From Ahrensia sp. (GTDB lineage: Bacteria; Pseudomonadota; Alphaproteobacteria; Rhizobiales; Rhizobiaceae), in assembly GCA_002698425.1 (NCBI GenBank), contig NZXU01000100.1, positions 1 to 64,000 on the forward strand: DNA of 64,000 bases, given 5' to 3'. The notes under the pieces were generated by a model that saw only the letters and a program-made list of their open reading frames with translations, had not been told where the DNA came from and ran no database searches. Below, piece after piece: positions 26,511-37,486 of the stretch. The position numbers and the translations under genes are program-made. How positions within the stretch are numbered: position 1 is the stretch's first letter; each line of letters begins with the position of its first letter.

Positions 26511-27590
26511 TCAGCCGGCCGTTGCCGTTTCGGGGCGGACGCGCAGGCCGGTCGAGCGGTCGAATATGTGCAGGCGGTCGCGGTCGAGGACCAGGTGCAG
26601 CCGGTCCGACAGCGGCTCGCCGGACGGCAGCGAAACCGCCAGCCTGGCCTCGCCGATGCGACCGTGCACGAGGCGGCCCGCACCCAGTTCCTCGACATAG
26701 TCAATCGTCATTTCCATGTCCGCGTCCTCGCCCTCGCCGCGGAGGCGGATGTCTTCCGCGCGCACGCCGAAAGTGACCTGGCTGTCGGGGACGGCGTGTC
26801 CGTTGGACATCGCGACGACATGTTCGCCGACGCGCAGATTGCCGTTCTCGCCATGCGCCGGGATCAGGTTCATCGCCGGCGATCCGATAAAGCTCGCAAC
26901 GAAGGCCGATTGCGGCTTGCGATAGACCTCCAGCGGCGTGCCGATCTGCTCGATCCTGCCGCCGTTCAGCACCACGATGCGGTCCGCCATCGTCATAGCC
27001 TCGAGCTGGTCGTGGGTGACGTAGAGTGCGGTCGTGCCGAGCCGTTTCTGCAACTGCTTGATCTCGCCGCGCATCTGCACGCGCAGCTTCGCATCGAGAT
27101 TGGAGAGCGGTTCGTCGAACAGGAAGGCGGCAGGTTCGCGCACGATCGCGCGGCCCATGGCGACGCGCTGGCGCTGGCCGCCGGATAGCTGCCTCGGCTT
27201 GCGGTCGAGATAGGAGCCGATCTCGAGGATCGCCGCCGCGTCGGCGACGCGTTTCTCGATGTCCGGCTTCGGCGTGCCGCGGTTCTTCAGCCCGTAGGCG
27301 AGGTTCTGGCGCACGCTCATATGCGGATAGAGCGCGTAGTTCTGGAACACCATGGCGATATCGCGCTCGGCGGGTTCGATATCGTTGACCACGCGCTCGC
27401 CGATCCGGATCGCCCCCTCGGTAATGGATTCCAGCCCGGCGACCATGCGCAACAGAGTGGACTTGCCGCAGCCCGACGGACCGACCAGCACGATGAACTC
27501 GCCGTCCGCGATGTCGATGGAGACGGAGTTCACGGCGCGCATGTCGCCGGAATAAGTCTTGCTTACGTTTTCGATGGTGACTTGCGCCAT
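26511..27590 (-). CDS. ugpC: sn-Glycerol-3-phosphate ABC transporter ATP-binding protein
   Basis: A 359-residue ABC ATPase of the MalK/UgpC type, with Walker [10 protein letters not shown], signature [14 protein letters not shown] and Walker [13 protein letters not shown]. The C-terminal OB/TOBE regulatory domain covers about residues 240-359. It energises uptake of glycerol-3-phosphate or glycerophosphodiesters through UgpA and UgpE. It is the last gene of ugpB-A-E-C; ugpE ends ten bases upstream. The Pho box in front of ugpB makes it phosphate-starvation controlled. Confidence 0.94.
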   Translation of the reverse strand: MAQVTIENVSKTYSGDMRAVNSVSIDIADGEFIVLVGPSGCGKSTLLRMVAGLESITEGAIRIGERVVNDIEPAERDIAMVFQNYALYPHMSVRQNLAYGLKNRGTPKPDIEKRVADAAAILEIGSYLDRKPRQLSGGQRQRVAMGRAIVREPAAFLFDEPLSNLDAKLRVQMRGEIKQLQKRLGTTALYVTHDQLEAMTMADRIVVLNGGRIEQIGTPLEVYRKPQSAFVASFIGSPAMNLIPAHGENGNLRVGEHVVAMSNGHAVPDSQVTFGVRAEDIRLRGEGEDADMEMTIDYVEELGAGRLVHGRIGEARLAVSLPSGEPLSDRLHLVLDRDRLHIFDRSTGLRVRPETATAG

Positions 27591-27600
27591 TTGGAAGGTC

Positions 27601-28443
27601 TCACTTGTCGCTTTCGGTCAGGCCCTTGATGAACCAGCTCTGGAAGATGACGACGATCAGGACGGGCGGAAGCATCGCCAGGATGGCGAGCGCGAAAGCC
27701 TGGTTGTAGTCGGGAATCTGGCTGCCGACCCAGACCAGCAGGATCTGCTTGATGCCGCGCACGAGGGTGTAGAAGCCCTCCTCGTTGGTCATCAGCATCG
27801 GCCAGAGATACTGGTTCCAGCCATAGACGAACATGATGATGAAGATCGCGGCGATCATCGTCTTCGACAGCGGCACGAGGATGTCGAAGAAGAACTTGAA
27901 CGGCCCGGCGCCGTCGATGCGCGCCGCCTCCAGAAGCTCGTCCGGAACGGATTTGAAGAACTGCCGGAAGAAGAAGGTTCCGGTGGCCGACGCCAAGAGC
28001 GGCACGATCAGGCCGGTATAGGTGTTCACGAGGCCGAGCTTCGTCATCACCTCGTAGGAGGGCAGGATGCGCACTTCGAGCGGCAGCAGCAGCGTGGTGA
28101 AGATCATCCAGAAGAAGACGACGCCCATGCGGAAGCGGAAATAGACGATCGCATAGGCCGCCATCATCGACAGGATGACCTTGCCGGTGGCGAAGCCGAT
28201 GCCGAGGATGAAGGAATTCATCACCATGCGCGCGCCGGTGACCTCGCCGGTAAAGCCGCCCCTCTTGGTCAGCACTTCGCCGTAGGTGTCGGTGAAATGC
28301 CCGCCCCAGGTGACCTGCAGCCCGTGCAGGTGGACGGCCACCGCGTCATGGGTCGAGGTCATGAAGGCGACGACGACCGGGGCCATCATCAGGAAGACGC
28401 CGGCGAGCAGGATCACATGGTCGAAAAACTTGGTCTTGTGCAT
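27601..28443 (-). CDS. ugpE: sn-Glycerol-3-phosphate ABC transporter permease UgpE
   Basis: A 280-residue inner membrane permease with six hydrophobic helices and the ABC permease EAA loop near residue 180 ([26 protein letters not shown]). It pairs with UgpA to form the channel. Its N-terminus [19 protein letters not shown] is typical of UgpE. It lies 13 bases downstream of ugpA. Confidence 0.94.
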   Translation of the reverse strand: MHKTKFFDHVILLAGVFLMMAPVVVAFMTSTHDAVAVHLHGLQVTWGGHFTDTYGEVLTKRGGFTGEVTGARMVMNSFILGIGFATGKVILSMMAAYAIVYFRFRMGVVFFWMIFTTLLLPLEVRILPSYEVMTKLGLVNTYTGLIVPLLASATGTFFFRQFFKSVPDELLEAARIDGAGPFKFFFDILVPLSKTMIAAIFIIMFVYGWNQYLWPMLMTNEEGFYTLVRGIKQILLVWVGSQIPDYNQAFALAILAMLPPVLIVVIFQSWFIKGLTESDK

Positions 28444-28456
28444 GATCGGCGCCCCG

Positions 28457-29338
28457 TCAGTTGTAGTGCACGCGCCGCTCGATGAAGCGGAACTGGAAGA
28501 AGGTCAGGACGAGCACGATCAGCATCAGGATCACCGACTGCGCCGCGGACCCGCCGATGTCGTTGCCGCGGAAGCCGTCCATATAGACCTTGTAGACCAG
28601 CGTGATCGGGTTGTTGGCGGCCTTGTCCTTCACGATGACGTCGATGACGCCGAACGTGTCGAACAGCGAATAGGTCATGTTGATGATCAGCAGGAAGAAG
28701 GCGGTCGGCGCGAGCAGCGGCAGGGTGACAGTCCGCAATCGGCCGAATTCGGAGCGGTTGTCGATCGCCGCGGCCTCGCGCACCGAGACCGGGATGCTCT
28801 GCAGCCCCGACAGGAAGAAAATGAAATTGTAGGGAATCTGTTTCCAGACTGCGACGACGATCATCGCGAAGGCCGTATCGTAATAATCGATGCCGACCTT
28901 CATGTCCCAGCCGGCCCATGCGGCCATCTTCACGAAGGGGCCGATATGCTGGTCGAAGAACATCATGCCGATGAGCCCGGCGACGGGCGGTGCGATGGCG
29001 TAGACGCAGATCAGCAATGTCTTGTAGGCGCTCGAGCCGCGGATGACGGTATCCGCCTTGGTGGCGAGCAGCAGGCCGATCGACAGCGAGAAGAAGGTCA
29101 CCAGGACGGTGAAGATCACGGTGAAGCCCGCGATCTGCCGGTAATGGGCCGATTTCAGCGCCTCGGCATAATTGTCGAGTCCGACGAAGGTGGCGGCGAA
29201 GCCGAACGGATCCTCCAGATAGAAGGAGGACTGGATCGCCTGGACCGAGGGCCAGTAGAAGAAGATGAACACCACCGTCATCTGCGGCAGCAGGAACAGA
29301 TAGGGCAGGGTGGGCGAGGAGAACTGGACGCGCTTCAT
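28457..29338 (-). CDS. ugpA: sn-Glycerol-3-phosphate ABC transporter permease UgpA
   Basis: A 293-residue permease with six helices and the EAA loop VREAAAIDNRSEFGRLRTVTLPLLAP. The start MKRVQFSSPTLPYLFLLPQ at 29338 is normal for UgpA; the frame is open for another 78 codons upstream without homology. Together with UgpE it forms the transmembrane part of the transporter. A gap of 68 bases separates it from ugpB. Confidence 0.94.
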   Translation of the reverse strand: MKRVQFSSPTLPYLFLLPQMTVVFIFFYWPSVQAIQSSFYLEDPFGFAATFVGLDNYAEALKSAHYRQIAGFTVIFTVLVTFFSLSIGLLLATKADTVIRGSSAYKTLLICVYAIAPPVAGLIGMMFFDQHIGPFVKMAAWAGWDMKVGIDYYDTAFAMIVVAVWKQIPYNFIFFLSGLQSIPVSVREAAAIDNRSEFGRLRTVTLPLLAPTAFFLLIINMTYSLFDTFGVIDVIVKDKAANNPITLVYKVYMDGFRGNDIGGSAAQSVILMLIVLVLTFFQFRFIERRVHYN

Positions 29339-29406
29339 GGGGCTTTCCGAAACGGGAAATCCGGGAGCGAGGCGCCCCCGGATCGTGATCGGCAAGAGGA
29401 CCGGGC

Positions 29407-30699
29407 TTAGCCCGCGGTCTTGGCGAAGCGCTCGAGAAGGGCGTTGCCTTCCTGCTCGATGGTCTTCATGGCGTCGTCGACCGAGGTCTCGCCCGCGAAG
29501 ATCTTGTTGTATTCGCGTTCCATGACTTCGCGGATCTGCGGGTAGAAACCCATCCGGTAGCCCTTGGACCATTCGCCGCCCGGCAGCGACAGCTGCTGGA
29601 TGCCGACCTGGGCGATCGGCTTGCGATCGTAGTAGCCGTCTTCCTTGGCTAATTCATAGGCGGCCTTGGTGATCGCGACATAGCCGGTGGACTGGTGGTA
29701 GAAATACTGGATTTCCGGCGAGGTCAGGAACTGGAAGAAGTCGGCGGTGCACTTGTTTTCCTCGTCCGACTTGCCGGCCATGGCGAAGAGGGCCGCGCCG
29801 CCGATGAACGAGTTGGTGCCGGCGCCCTCGATGGAGTTCCAGTAGGGCAGGAAGCTCGCCGAGAACGGCATCTGGGCGGAGTTCTGCAGGCCGCCGAAGG
29901 AGCCCGACGAACCGATCCACAGCGCGACCTTGTCTTCCTCGAAGGGCTTCTGGTTGTCGGACCAGCCGGCGCCGAAATAGCCGAAATAGCCTTCGTCGTA
30001 CCAGGCCTTCAGCTTCTCATACATCATCACGTGCTCGGGCGCGGTCACGTTGATTGTCGTGCCCTCGACGCTGTCGTAACCATTGTTGTTGGTCGCGAAC
30101 TGCAGGTTGTTGCGCGAGAAGAAGTTCTCGGTGAATTCCCAGGTCAGCTGCGACTGGACGAGCGGGATGTAGCCTGCTTCCTTGAGCTTCGGAGCGATCT
30201 GCTCGAACTCTTCCCAGGTCTTCGGCGCTTCGACGCCGGCTTTCTCGAGGGCTTCGGTGTTGGTGTACATGATCGGAGCCGACGAGTTGAACGGCATGCC
30301 GACGAACTTGCCGTCGGCGTCGGCGTAGAAATAGCGCACGCCGTCGATGAAGGCCTCACGGTCGAACGCGTAGCCGGCCTTGGTGATCAGGTCTTCGGCC
30401 GGGACGGCTGCGCCCTTGGCGTTGATGATCGTGGCGGCGCCGGCGTCGAACACCTGCAGGATGTTCGGCTGTTCGCCCGAACGGAAGGCGGCGATGCCTG
30501 CGGCAAGCGCTTCCTCGTAGGTTCCCTTGGAAACCGGCGTCAGCGCGCAGGCGTCCTGTGCCGCGTTGAACTTCTCGGCGATCTGGTTGATCACTTCCTG
30601 GTTCTTTCCGCCCATGCCGTGCCACCACGTGATGTCTGTGGCGAAAGCGGATGCGGACGTGGACAGCAGCACGGAGGCTGCGATCAAGCTACGGATCAT
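29407..30699 (-). CDS. ugpB: sn-Glycerol-3-phosphate-binding periplasmic protein UgpB
   Basis: A 430-residue periplasmic binding protein with a 21-residue signal peptide (MIRSLIAASVLLSTSASAFA). The mature start DITWWHGMGGKNQEVINQIAEKFN is typical of UgpB. It binds glycerol-3-phosphate or glycerophosphodiesters and delivers them to UgpAE. AGGAG lies a few bases before ATG 30699. It is first in the operon and directly behind the Pho box (30774-30802). Confidence 0.95.
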   Translation of the reverse strand: MIRSLIAASVLLSTSASAFATDITWWHGMGGKNQEVINQIAEKFNAAQDACALTPVSKGTYEEALAAGIAAFRSGEQPNILQVFDAGAATIINAKGAAVPAEDLITKAGYAFDREAFIDGVRYFYADADGKFVGMPFNSSAPIMYTNTEALEKAGVEAPKTWEEFEQIAPKLKEAGYIPLVQSQLTWEFTENFFSRNNLQFATNNNGYDSVEGTTINVTAPEHVMMYEKLKAWYDEGYFGYFGAGWSDNQKPFEEDKVALWIGSSGSFGGLQNSAQMPFSASFLPYWNSIEGAGTNSFIGGAALFAMAGKSDEENKCTADFFQFLTSPEIQYFYHQSTGYVAITKAAYELAKEDGYYDRKPIAQVGIQQLSLPGGEWSKGYRMGFYPQIREVMEREYNKIFAGETSVDDAMKTIEQEGNALLERFAKTAG

Positions 30700-30773
30700 A
30701 TTCGAATCTCCTGGGTTCCGTTTCGGGTGTCGAAACGATGCCGCTGCCCCTAGGAGGTTCCGTTGAAGCTTTC

Positions 30774-30802
30774 TTGACCGTTTGGTGAAAGATCGGTGAC
30801 AG
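30774..30802 (-). promoter_or_regulatory. Pho box (PhoB-binding repeats) of the ugp operon
   Basis: On the minus strand: CTGTCAC-CGAT-CTTTCAC-CAAA-CGGTCAA, three seven-base repeats at 11-base spacing, close to the PhoB consensus CTGTCAT. It lies 75-103 bases before the ugpB start. This is as expected for phosphate-starvation induction of ugp in rhizobia. Confidence 0.82.
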
Positions 30803-30838
30803 CCGGTGGATGACTGGGGATGGAACCGGCCATCGGCG

Positions 30839-31297
30839 TCAGCGCCCGCGTTCCGAAAAACGCCGGAAGGCGGCGAGCGTCTCCTCGCTGACATGGTGTT
30901 CGATGCCCTCGGCGTCCTTCTGCGCCGTCTCCCGCGAGACGCCCAGCGCGATCAGCACGGCCTCGACGACCTCGTGGCGCTCGCGCGACATGGCGGCGAG
31001 CGTGCGGCCTTCGTCGGTCAGGAACACGCCGCGATAGGCCTTGCGCTGCACCAGCCCTTCCTCGGCCAGTTTGCGCAGCATCCGCGCGACCGTCGGCTGC
31101 GCGACGCCGAGCCGCGCCGCGATATCGACCTGCCGCGCCTCGCCGCCCTCGCGGATCAGGTCGTCGATCAGCTCGACATAGTCCTCGACGAGCTCGCTGC
31201 GACGCGCGTCGCGGGCCTGCCGGAAGGCTTCGGCGCGCTGTGCCGGGGCGGTCTCCTGCGCGCTGCGGTTTTTTGCCGCTGCGGATCTGTCCGCCAT
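30839..31297 (-). CDS. mntR: Manganese transport regulator MntR
   Basis: A 152-residue DtxR-family repressor. It has an N-terminal basic extension, a winged helix (about residues 35-95, with [30 protein letters not shown]) and a dimerisation domain with the metal ligands in [10 protein letters not shown] and AEGIEHHVS. With Mn2+ it represses mntH. ATG 31297 is chosen because AAGGGAGATGAC precedes it; an in-frame upstream extension overlaps the operator region. Divergent from mntH, sharing an MntR box. Confidence 0.93.
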   Translation of the reverse strand: MADRSAAAKNRSAQETAPAQRAEAFRQARDARRSELVEDYVELIDDLIREGGEARQVDIAARLGVAQPTVARMLRKLAEEGLVQRKAYRGVFLTDEGRTLAAMSRERHEVVEAVLIALGVSRETAQKDAEGIEHHVSEETLAAFRRFSERGR

Positions 31298-31340
31298 GTC
31301 ATCTCCCTTGATTTGCCGCATTTCATAGCATAGCCTACAC

Positions 31341-31360
31341 AATATAGCACATGCTATATT
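31341..31360. promoter_or_regulatory. MntR box in the mntR-mntH divergent promoter
   Basis: AATATAGC-ACAT-GCTATATT: eight-base perfect inverted arms, close to the known MntR operator AACATAGC-N4-GCTATGTT. A weaker partial copy (CATAGCATAGCC) lies next to it at 31324-31335. It lies 44 bases from the mntR start and 41 from mntH, so it can control both genes. Confidence 0.85.
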
Positions 31361-31400
31361 TTAGGCCCGATCGCCGCTCCTGTGCGGCACAAGAGACACA

Positions 31401-32702
31401 GTGACGGATACCGCCATCAATCCCGGCCGCAGCGCGCGGACCGAGCGCGCCATGCGTGACGTTCTGGAAGGACGGCGCGGCGGCATTCGTGGCTTCCTGC
31501 CCTTTTTCGGGCCGGCCGTGATCGCCTCCATCGCCTATATGGATCCCGGCAATTACGCGACCAACATCCAGGCCGGTGCGAAATACGGCTACATGCTGCT
31601 CTGGGTCGTGCTGGTCGCCAACCTGATCGCCATGCTGTTCCAGGCCCTGTCGGCCAAGCTCGGCATCGTCACCGGGCGCAATCTCGCCGAGATGTGCCGC
31701 GAGCGCTATCCGCGTCCCGTGGTCTGGGTGATGTGGTTCGTCAGCGAACTGGCGGCCATGGCGACGGATCTCGCCGAGTTCCTTGGCGGCGCGATCGGCC
31801 TGTCGCTGCTGGCGGGCGTGCCGCTGATCTGGGGCATGGCGATCACTGCCGTCGTCACCTATGGCATCTTGCTGTTCGAGGGCCGCGGCTTCCGTTTCAT
31901 GGAACTGGTCATCGGCGCGATGGTCGCGGTGATCGGGCTTTGCTATCTCGTCGAACTGTTCCTCGCCCCGGTCGACTGGGGCATGGCGGCGCTCGGCATC
32001 GTCACGCCGCAATTGCCGGACCGCGACGCACTGCTGATCTCGGTCGGCATTGTCGGTGCGACCGTGATGCCGCATGCGGTGTTCCTCCATTCCGGCCTGA
32101 CCCAGTATCGAACCGTCGCCCGCGACGACCGCGAACGGAAAATGCTGGTGCGCTTTTCCAACCGGGAGGTCGTGCTGGCGCTCGCCGTTGCCGGCATGGT
32201 CAACATGGCGATGGTCATCATGGCCGCCGCCGCCTTCCATCTCGGCCACTCCGAAGTCGCCGAGATCGAGACCGCCTATCACACGCTGACGCCGCTGCTC
32301 GGCGCGGCCTCCGCCGCCGTCTTCCTCGTCTCGCTGATCGCCTCCGGCGTCTCGTCCTCGGTGGTCGGCACCATGGCCGGCCAGATGATCATGCAGGGCT
32401 TCGTCAATTTCCGCATCCCCATCTGGCTGCGCCGCGCCGTCACCATGGTCCCGGCCTTCATCGTCGTGGCGTTCAACGCCAATCCGACCGAGACGCTGGT
32501 CCTGAGCCAGGTCGTCCTGTCGATCGCGCTCCCCGTGCCGATGATCGCGCTGCTGCACTTCACCTCCAGCCGCAGCGTGATGGGCGACTTCGCCAACCGC
32601 CGCCGCGTGGTCGTGGTCGCGACGGCGGCGACGGCCGTGGTGCTGGGCCTGAACTTCGTGCTGCTGGCCGGCGAGTTCGGCCTGCCGATACCTGGGTTCT
32701 AG
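31401..32702 (+). CDS. mntH: Nramp-type manganese/proton symporter MntH
   Basis: A 433-residue Nramp transporter with 11 predicted helices. Helix 1 carries the metal-site DPGN (AYMDPGNYATNIQAGAKYGY) and helix 6 carries the VMPHAVFLHS motif. It imports Mn2+ with H+. I used GTG 31401, which begins just after AAGAGACACA; ATG 31452 is possible but would cut the conserved N-terminus. Divergent from mntR. Confidence 0.95.
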   Translation: MTDTAINPGRSARTERAMRDVLEGRRGGIRGFLPFFGPAVIASIAYMDPGNYATNIQAGAKYGYMLLWVVLVANLIAMLFQALSAKLGIVTGRNLAEMCRERYPRPVVWVMWFVSELAAMATDLAEFLGGAIGLSLLAGVPLIWGMAITAVVTYGILLFEGRGFRFMELVIGAMVAVIGLCYLVELFLAPVDWGMAALGIVTPQLPDRDALLISVGIVGATVMPHAVFLHSGLTQYRTVARDDRERKMLVRFSNREVVLALAVAGMVNMAMVIMAAAAFHLGHSEVAEIETAYHTLTPLLGAASAAVFLVSLIASGVSSSVVGTMAGQMIMQGFVNFRIPIWLRRAVTMVPAFIVVAFNANPTETLVLSQVVLSIALPVPMIALLHFTSSRSVMGDFANRRRVVVVATAATAVVLGLNFVLLAGEFGLPIPGF

Positions 32703-32710
32703 GGGCAAAA

Positions 32711-32736
32711 CAAAAAGGCCGGGCGCAGGCCCGGCC
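32711..32736 (-). terminator. Terminator of the csbD gene
   Basis: Eight-base perfect stem GGCCGGGC / GCCCGGCC with a four-base loop. On the minus strand it ends in TTTTTG, so it works for csbD (stop at 32760). The same arms are used at the groEL terminator (33248-33267). Confidence 0.82.
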
Positions 32737-32759
32737 AAGAGTGCGTGGAGAGAGCTGCC

Positions 32760-32930
32760 TTACTTCACGGCGTCCTTGGCGTCGCCATAGGCCTTCTGGA
32801 CCTTGCCCTTGACCTTGTCGAGCTTTCCGGAGGCCTGCATCTTCCTGTTGCCGGTCGCCTTGCCGACGCTGTCCTTGACGGCGCCTTTCGCCTGTTTGGC
32901 TGCGCCCTTTACCTGATCCATGTTTGCCAT
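32760..32930 (-). CDS. CsbD family stress-response protein
   Basis: A 56-residue hydrophilic helical protein with the CsbD repeat pattern (MDQVKGAAKQAKGAVKDSVGKATG and GKLDKVKGKVQKAYGDAKDAV). CsbD-type proteins are induced in general stress and at low water activity; molecular function is unclear. ATG 32930 has GGAGAACAACG before it. It has its own terminator. Confidence 0.92.
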   Translation of the reverse strand: MANMDQVKGAAKQAKGAVKDSVGKATGNRKMQASGKLDKVKGKVQKAYGDAKDAVK

Positions 32931-33072
32931 CGTTGTTCTCCGTGATGACCGCGCACTTGCTGTGCGCACCGGTCAACCTGCGAGGCGGATTTTGGTTCCG
33001 GCGGCGGTTTCCCGAAACGGTCACGAATTGTGTCAGGGCGGGGCGAAGGAATACGTGGAGAGACAAGTCTCG

Positions 33073-33218
33073 CGTCATTCTCGGGCGAGCGTAGCGAGAT
33101 CCGGGAATCCGGCGGCGATCAGGTCTTTGATCGCGCGAGGCCCTATCTAAGACCCGGCCATGATCTGAACCCGCTCGGCTCTGGATGCCGGGTTGCGCCT
33201 GCGCGCCTCGGCATGACG
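33073..33218. repeat. Palindromic intergenic repeat in the csbD-groEL gap
   Basis: The ends CGTCATTCTCGGG (33073) and TCGGCATGACG (33218) are inverted, and each half makes its own hairpin (TCTCGGG...CCGGGAA and ATGCCGGG...CGGCAT). The layout and CGTCAT/ATGACG termini fit the common alphaproteobacterial interspersed palindromes. The rest of the 32931-33298 gap holds only the csbD promoter and the groEL terminator; no gene is seen. Confidence 0.6.
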
Positions 33219-33242
33219 GGCGGGGGAGGAGGGGGCGCAACG

Positions 33243-33267
33243 AAAAAGGCCGGGCTTGCGCCCGGCC
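33243..33267 (-). terminator. Terminator of the groES-groEL operon
   Basis: Eight-base stem GGCCGGGC / GCCCGGCC (33248-33255 and 33260-33267) with loop TTGC. On the minus strand it is followed by TTTTTC. It lies 31 bases after the groEL stop. Confidence 0.88.
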
Positions 33268-33298
33268 TTTCCGAAATTGAGGCGTGTAAGCGCGTGGC

Positions 33299-34939
<1,641 letters not shown>

Positions 34940-34999
34940 CTAAACTCCCGGGCTTTTCGCCCAATATGAATGTCTAGGGGTTTTAAGGGCGAAAGCGGC

Positions 35000-35296
35000 T
35001 TAGCCGACGATGCCCATGATGTCGGATTCCTTCATGATCAGGAGATCCTGGCCGTTCAGCTTGACTTCGGTGCCCGACCATTTGCCGAACAGGACGCGGT
35101 CGCCTGCCTTGACGTCGAGCGGCTGAACCTTGCCGTTTTCGTCGCGTGCGCCCGGGCCGACCGAGACGACTTCGCCTTCCGACGGCTTTTCCTTAGCGGT
35201 GTCCGGGATGATGATACCGCCTGCGGTCTTCTCCTCGGATTCGACACGACGCACGACGACACGGTCGTGCAGCGGACGGAAATTCGCATCTGCCAT
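35000..35296 (-). CDS. groS: Co-chaperonin GroES
   Basis: A 98-residue 10-kDa chaperonin that caps GroEL. It has the start [23 protein letters not shown] (mobile loop) and end [16 protein letters not shown] 35296 follows AAAGGTTCAAGTCA. First gene of the operon behind the CIRCE element. Confidence 0.98.
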   Translation of the reverse strand: MADANFRPLHDRVVVRRVESEEKTAGGIIIPDTAKEKPSEGEVVSVGPGARDENGKVQPLDVKAGDRVLFGKWSGTEVKLNGQDLLIMKESDIMGIVG

Positions 35297-35331
35297 TGAC
35301 TTGAACCTTTGCAACGTTGGCTTTGAGTGGA

Positions 35332-35358
35332 TTAGCACTCACCTCCGTAGAGTGCTAG
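35332..35358. promoter_or_regulatory. CIRCE element (HrcA operator) of groES-groEL
   Basis: TTAGCACTC-N9-GAGTGCTAG, matching the CIRCE consensus TTAGCACTC-N9-GAGTGCTAA except at the last base. It is 35 bases before the groES start and is the binding site for the HrcA repressor. An sigma-32-type promoter would be expected near it. Confidence 0.95.
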
Positions 35359-35423
35359 CGAGCCGGACATAGTGATACGATTTGCGTGAGTCAAGGATTT
35401 GGCGTGCGGGAAAAACGGATTGG

Positions 35424-35846
35424 TTACCGCGATGCTGCCGGATCGTTGTGCACCGTCACCGTTACCGGGCGGTAGAACACTTTCGGCAGTACGATGCCGC
35501 CGAATGTCAGCCGCGTCGTCGTCGTCACTTCGGCCGACCATGCGCCGTCCGGCAATTGCCGGAATGTAGGCGGGGACGATGCCTGTCCCTTGGGCAGGCG
35601 AAGTCCGGCGGCATAAAGCTCAAGAGCGCGGTCCGCGTCAAGGTCGCCGTCGGGAGAAAGGGCGGTGTGGACAGCGGTGAAGAGGGCGAAGGAGGCGCTG
35701 CGGGTGGCGTGGTCGATGCGCGAAAAGTCGACGGCAAGCGCCAGACCCATGATGACGGGAACGGCGACGAGGCTCGCCGCCAGGGCGAAATTGCCCCCCT
35801 CATGCCGCACGAAACGCGCGACCGGACACATGCGCATCGCCTTCAT
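35424..35846 (-). CDS. TadE/TadG-like single-pass protein
   Basis: A 140-residue protein with an N-terminal membrane helix (about residues 19-39, FALAASLVAVPVIMGLALAVDFSR) after a charged stretch. This is the TadG-type N-terminal pattern of Flp pilus-assembly proteins. The rest (residues ~45-140) is extracytoplasmic with mostly beta strands. It is shorter than TadG and lacks the vWA domain. It is close to the TadG gene (126 bases upstream on the same strand), but a gap allows an own promoter. Confidence 0.72.
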   Translation of the reverse strand: MKAMRMCPVARFVRHEGGNFALAASLVAVPVIMGLALAVDFSRIDHATRSASFALFTAVHTALSPDGDLDADRALELYAAGLRLPKGQASSPPTFRQLPDGAWSAEVTTTTRLTFGGIVLPKVFYRPVTVTVHNDPAASR

Positions 35847-35971
35847 GGCGCCCCTTTCAAAACATTCCAGCGATTGGCTGGCAGGCGGAAGCTAGCGCGC
35901 GAGTCTTGAGGTCGGCGAAAGAGCCTCGGTCAAATTTTATCCATGCAGGATTTTGCGATACCGTAACGTCA

Positions 35972-37486
35972 TCACTTGACGATGCGCAGCTTGGACAGTT
36001 CCGCGCCGATCGTGCCGAAGGCGTTCTCAAGCTCGGTCTTGCTGGGCGCGTGGTAATATTTGCCGGGATCGGACGCGCAGTCCTGGAAGGTCTGCCGGGT
36101 CGAGGAACTCGGGCTCGATCCGAAGGTCACCGTGTAGACGATGACGTCCTGGTCCTTCGCCTGTGTGCACAGCGTGATCAGCCGGTCGTCGACGATCCCG
36201 TTGGCCAGGCTGTTATTGTTCGTGTTGAAGATCGCATTCGCCTGGGCTTCGCCGAGACGTCCATAGGCCGTGTAGTCGGATTTGCCGGGATGCGCCTCGT
36301 TCGGGCCGGCATTGCCCGGCAGGTCATAGAAGACGTTGTCGCCGTCGGTCATCATCACGATCGCCTTGCGCCAGCGCGGGCTGTCCCACAGCGTCGCGCC
36401 GGTCTTCGGGTCGATCTCGGTGCTCTGGTCGAAGGGCAGGCCCGGCGACAGGGTGCGGATGCCCCAGGCCATGCCGATATCGCCAAGCGTGCCGCCGCGG
36501 TTCCACGCGGTCAGCGCATCGACGGCGGCGTCGACATCGGAATAGGATTTCGTCAGCGGCAGGATCGGCGTTGGGCAGCCGATATTCGGACCGGTGATGC
36601 CGTTGGAATTGTAATAGCCGCCCGGATGGATCGTGTCCGGATCGTCGATATCGTAGTCATTGTCGACAGACGTTTCCCAGAAGAAGGGTAGCCATTTGGC
36701 GACGTCCGGTCCGGTGTCGGCGATGGAATCCGCGCCGGCGCGTTCCATCACGCAGCCCTTCCAGCCGTCGATATCGTCGGTGCGAAGGCCGTAGCTGTGC
36801 GTATCGACGATCGAGTCGGCGATCGAGCCGGGATTGACGGTCGCCGCATAGGGTACGATCGCGACCCGCAGATCGTCGGGCTCGGTCTCGCCGTCGAAGA
36901 TGGCGTCGACGAGAAGATCGGAGGCGCTGCGCAGCGAACTGATCTTCGACGGGCTGCCGCCCCACATCGAGCCGGTGTTGTCGAGGACGAGGCTGACCAG
37001 CAGCCCGCCGCCGGCCCGCTTCACCTGGGTGGTGACGGAGACCTGGACCTCGCTGACCTGCAGGATCGACATGAACAGCGTCTTCATCTTGGCGGTGCCG
37101 TCGACCGTGATGATATCGCCGGTCACCGAGGTCGACACCTGTCCGAGCGTCGTTTCCGAGAGCGAGAAATTCTTCGTCACATATTGCGTGGCGATGGAGT
37201 CGAGCGTTGCCTGGCCCTGATAGATGGTCGCGACCGCCAGCGCCGCGCGGTCTACGGCGGACTGGAGGTGATAGCGCGTCAACAGGAAGCGCGAACCGTC
37301 GATCGACAGGCCGACGGATGCGAGAAGCGGGATCAGCAGCAGGGCGAAATTGACCGCCATCGCGCCGCGGCGCTCGTCGCGCAGCGCCTTCAGGCGGCCG
37401 ACAAGGCCGGGCTTTCCGGTCGCGGGATCGTTTTGCGTTTTTTTCTTCTCGATCGCCATGGCGTTATTTCCGGTTTGATCCGTCAT
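35972..37486 (-). CDS. TadG-like protein with von Willebrand factor A domain
   Basis: A 504-residue protein. It has a cytoplasmic N-terminus, a membrane helix (about residues 45-65, AVNFALLLIPLLASVGLSIDGSRF) and a long extracytoplasmic vWA domain with the MIDAS start LVLDNTGSMWG and the later MMTDGDN. Several Cys occur late (LITLCTQ; QDCASDPG). TadG-like proteins are linked to Flp/Tad pilus assembly or adhesion. I chose ATG 37486, which overlaps the previous stop by four bases (ATGA); ATG 37459 with CCGGAAAT before it is a good alternative. Confidence 0.82.
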   Translation of the reverse strand: MTDQTGNNAMAIEKKKTQNDPATGKPGLVGRLKALRDERRGAMAVNFALLLIPLLASVGLSIDGSRFLLTRYHLQSAVDRAALAVATIYQGQATLDSIATQYVTKNFSLSETTLGQVSTSVTGDIITVDGTAKMKTLFMSILQVSEVQVSVTTQVKRAGGGLLVSLVLDNTGSMWGGSPSKISSLRSASDLLVDAIFDGETEPDDLRVAIVPYAATVNPGSIADSIVDTHSYGLRTDDIDGWKGCVMERAGADSIADTGPDVAKWLPFFWETSVDNDYDIDDPDTIHPGGYYNSNGITGPNIGCPTPILPLTKSYSDVDAAVDALTAWNRGGTLGDIGMAWGIRTLSPGLPFDQSTEIDPKTGATLWDSPRWRKAIVMMTDGDNVFYDLPGNAGPNEAHPGKSDYTAYGRLGEAQANAIFNTNNNSLANGIVDDRLITLCTQAKDQDVIVYTVTFGSSPSSSTRQTFQDCASDPGKYYHAPSKTELENAFGTIGAELSKLRIVK

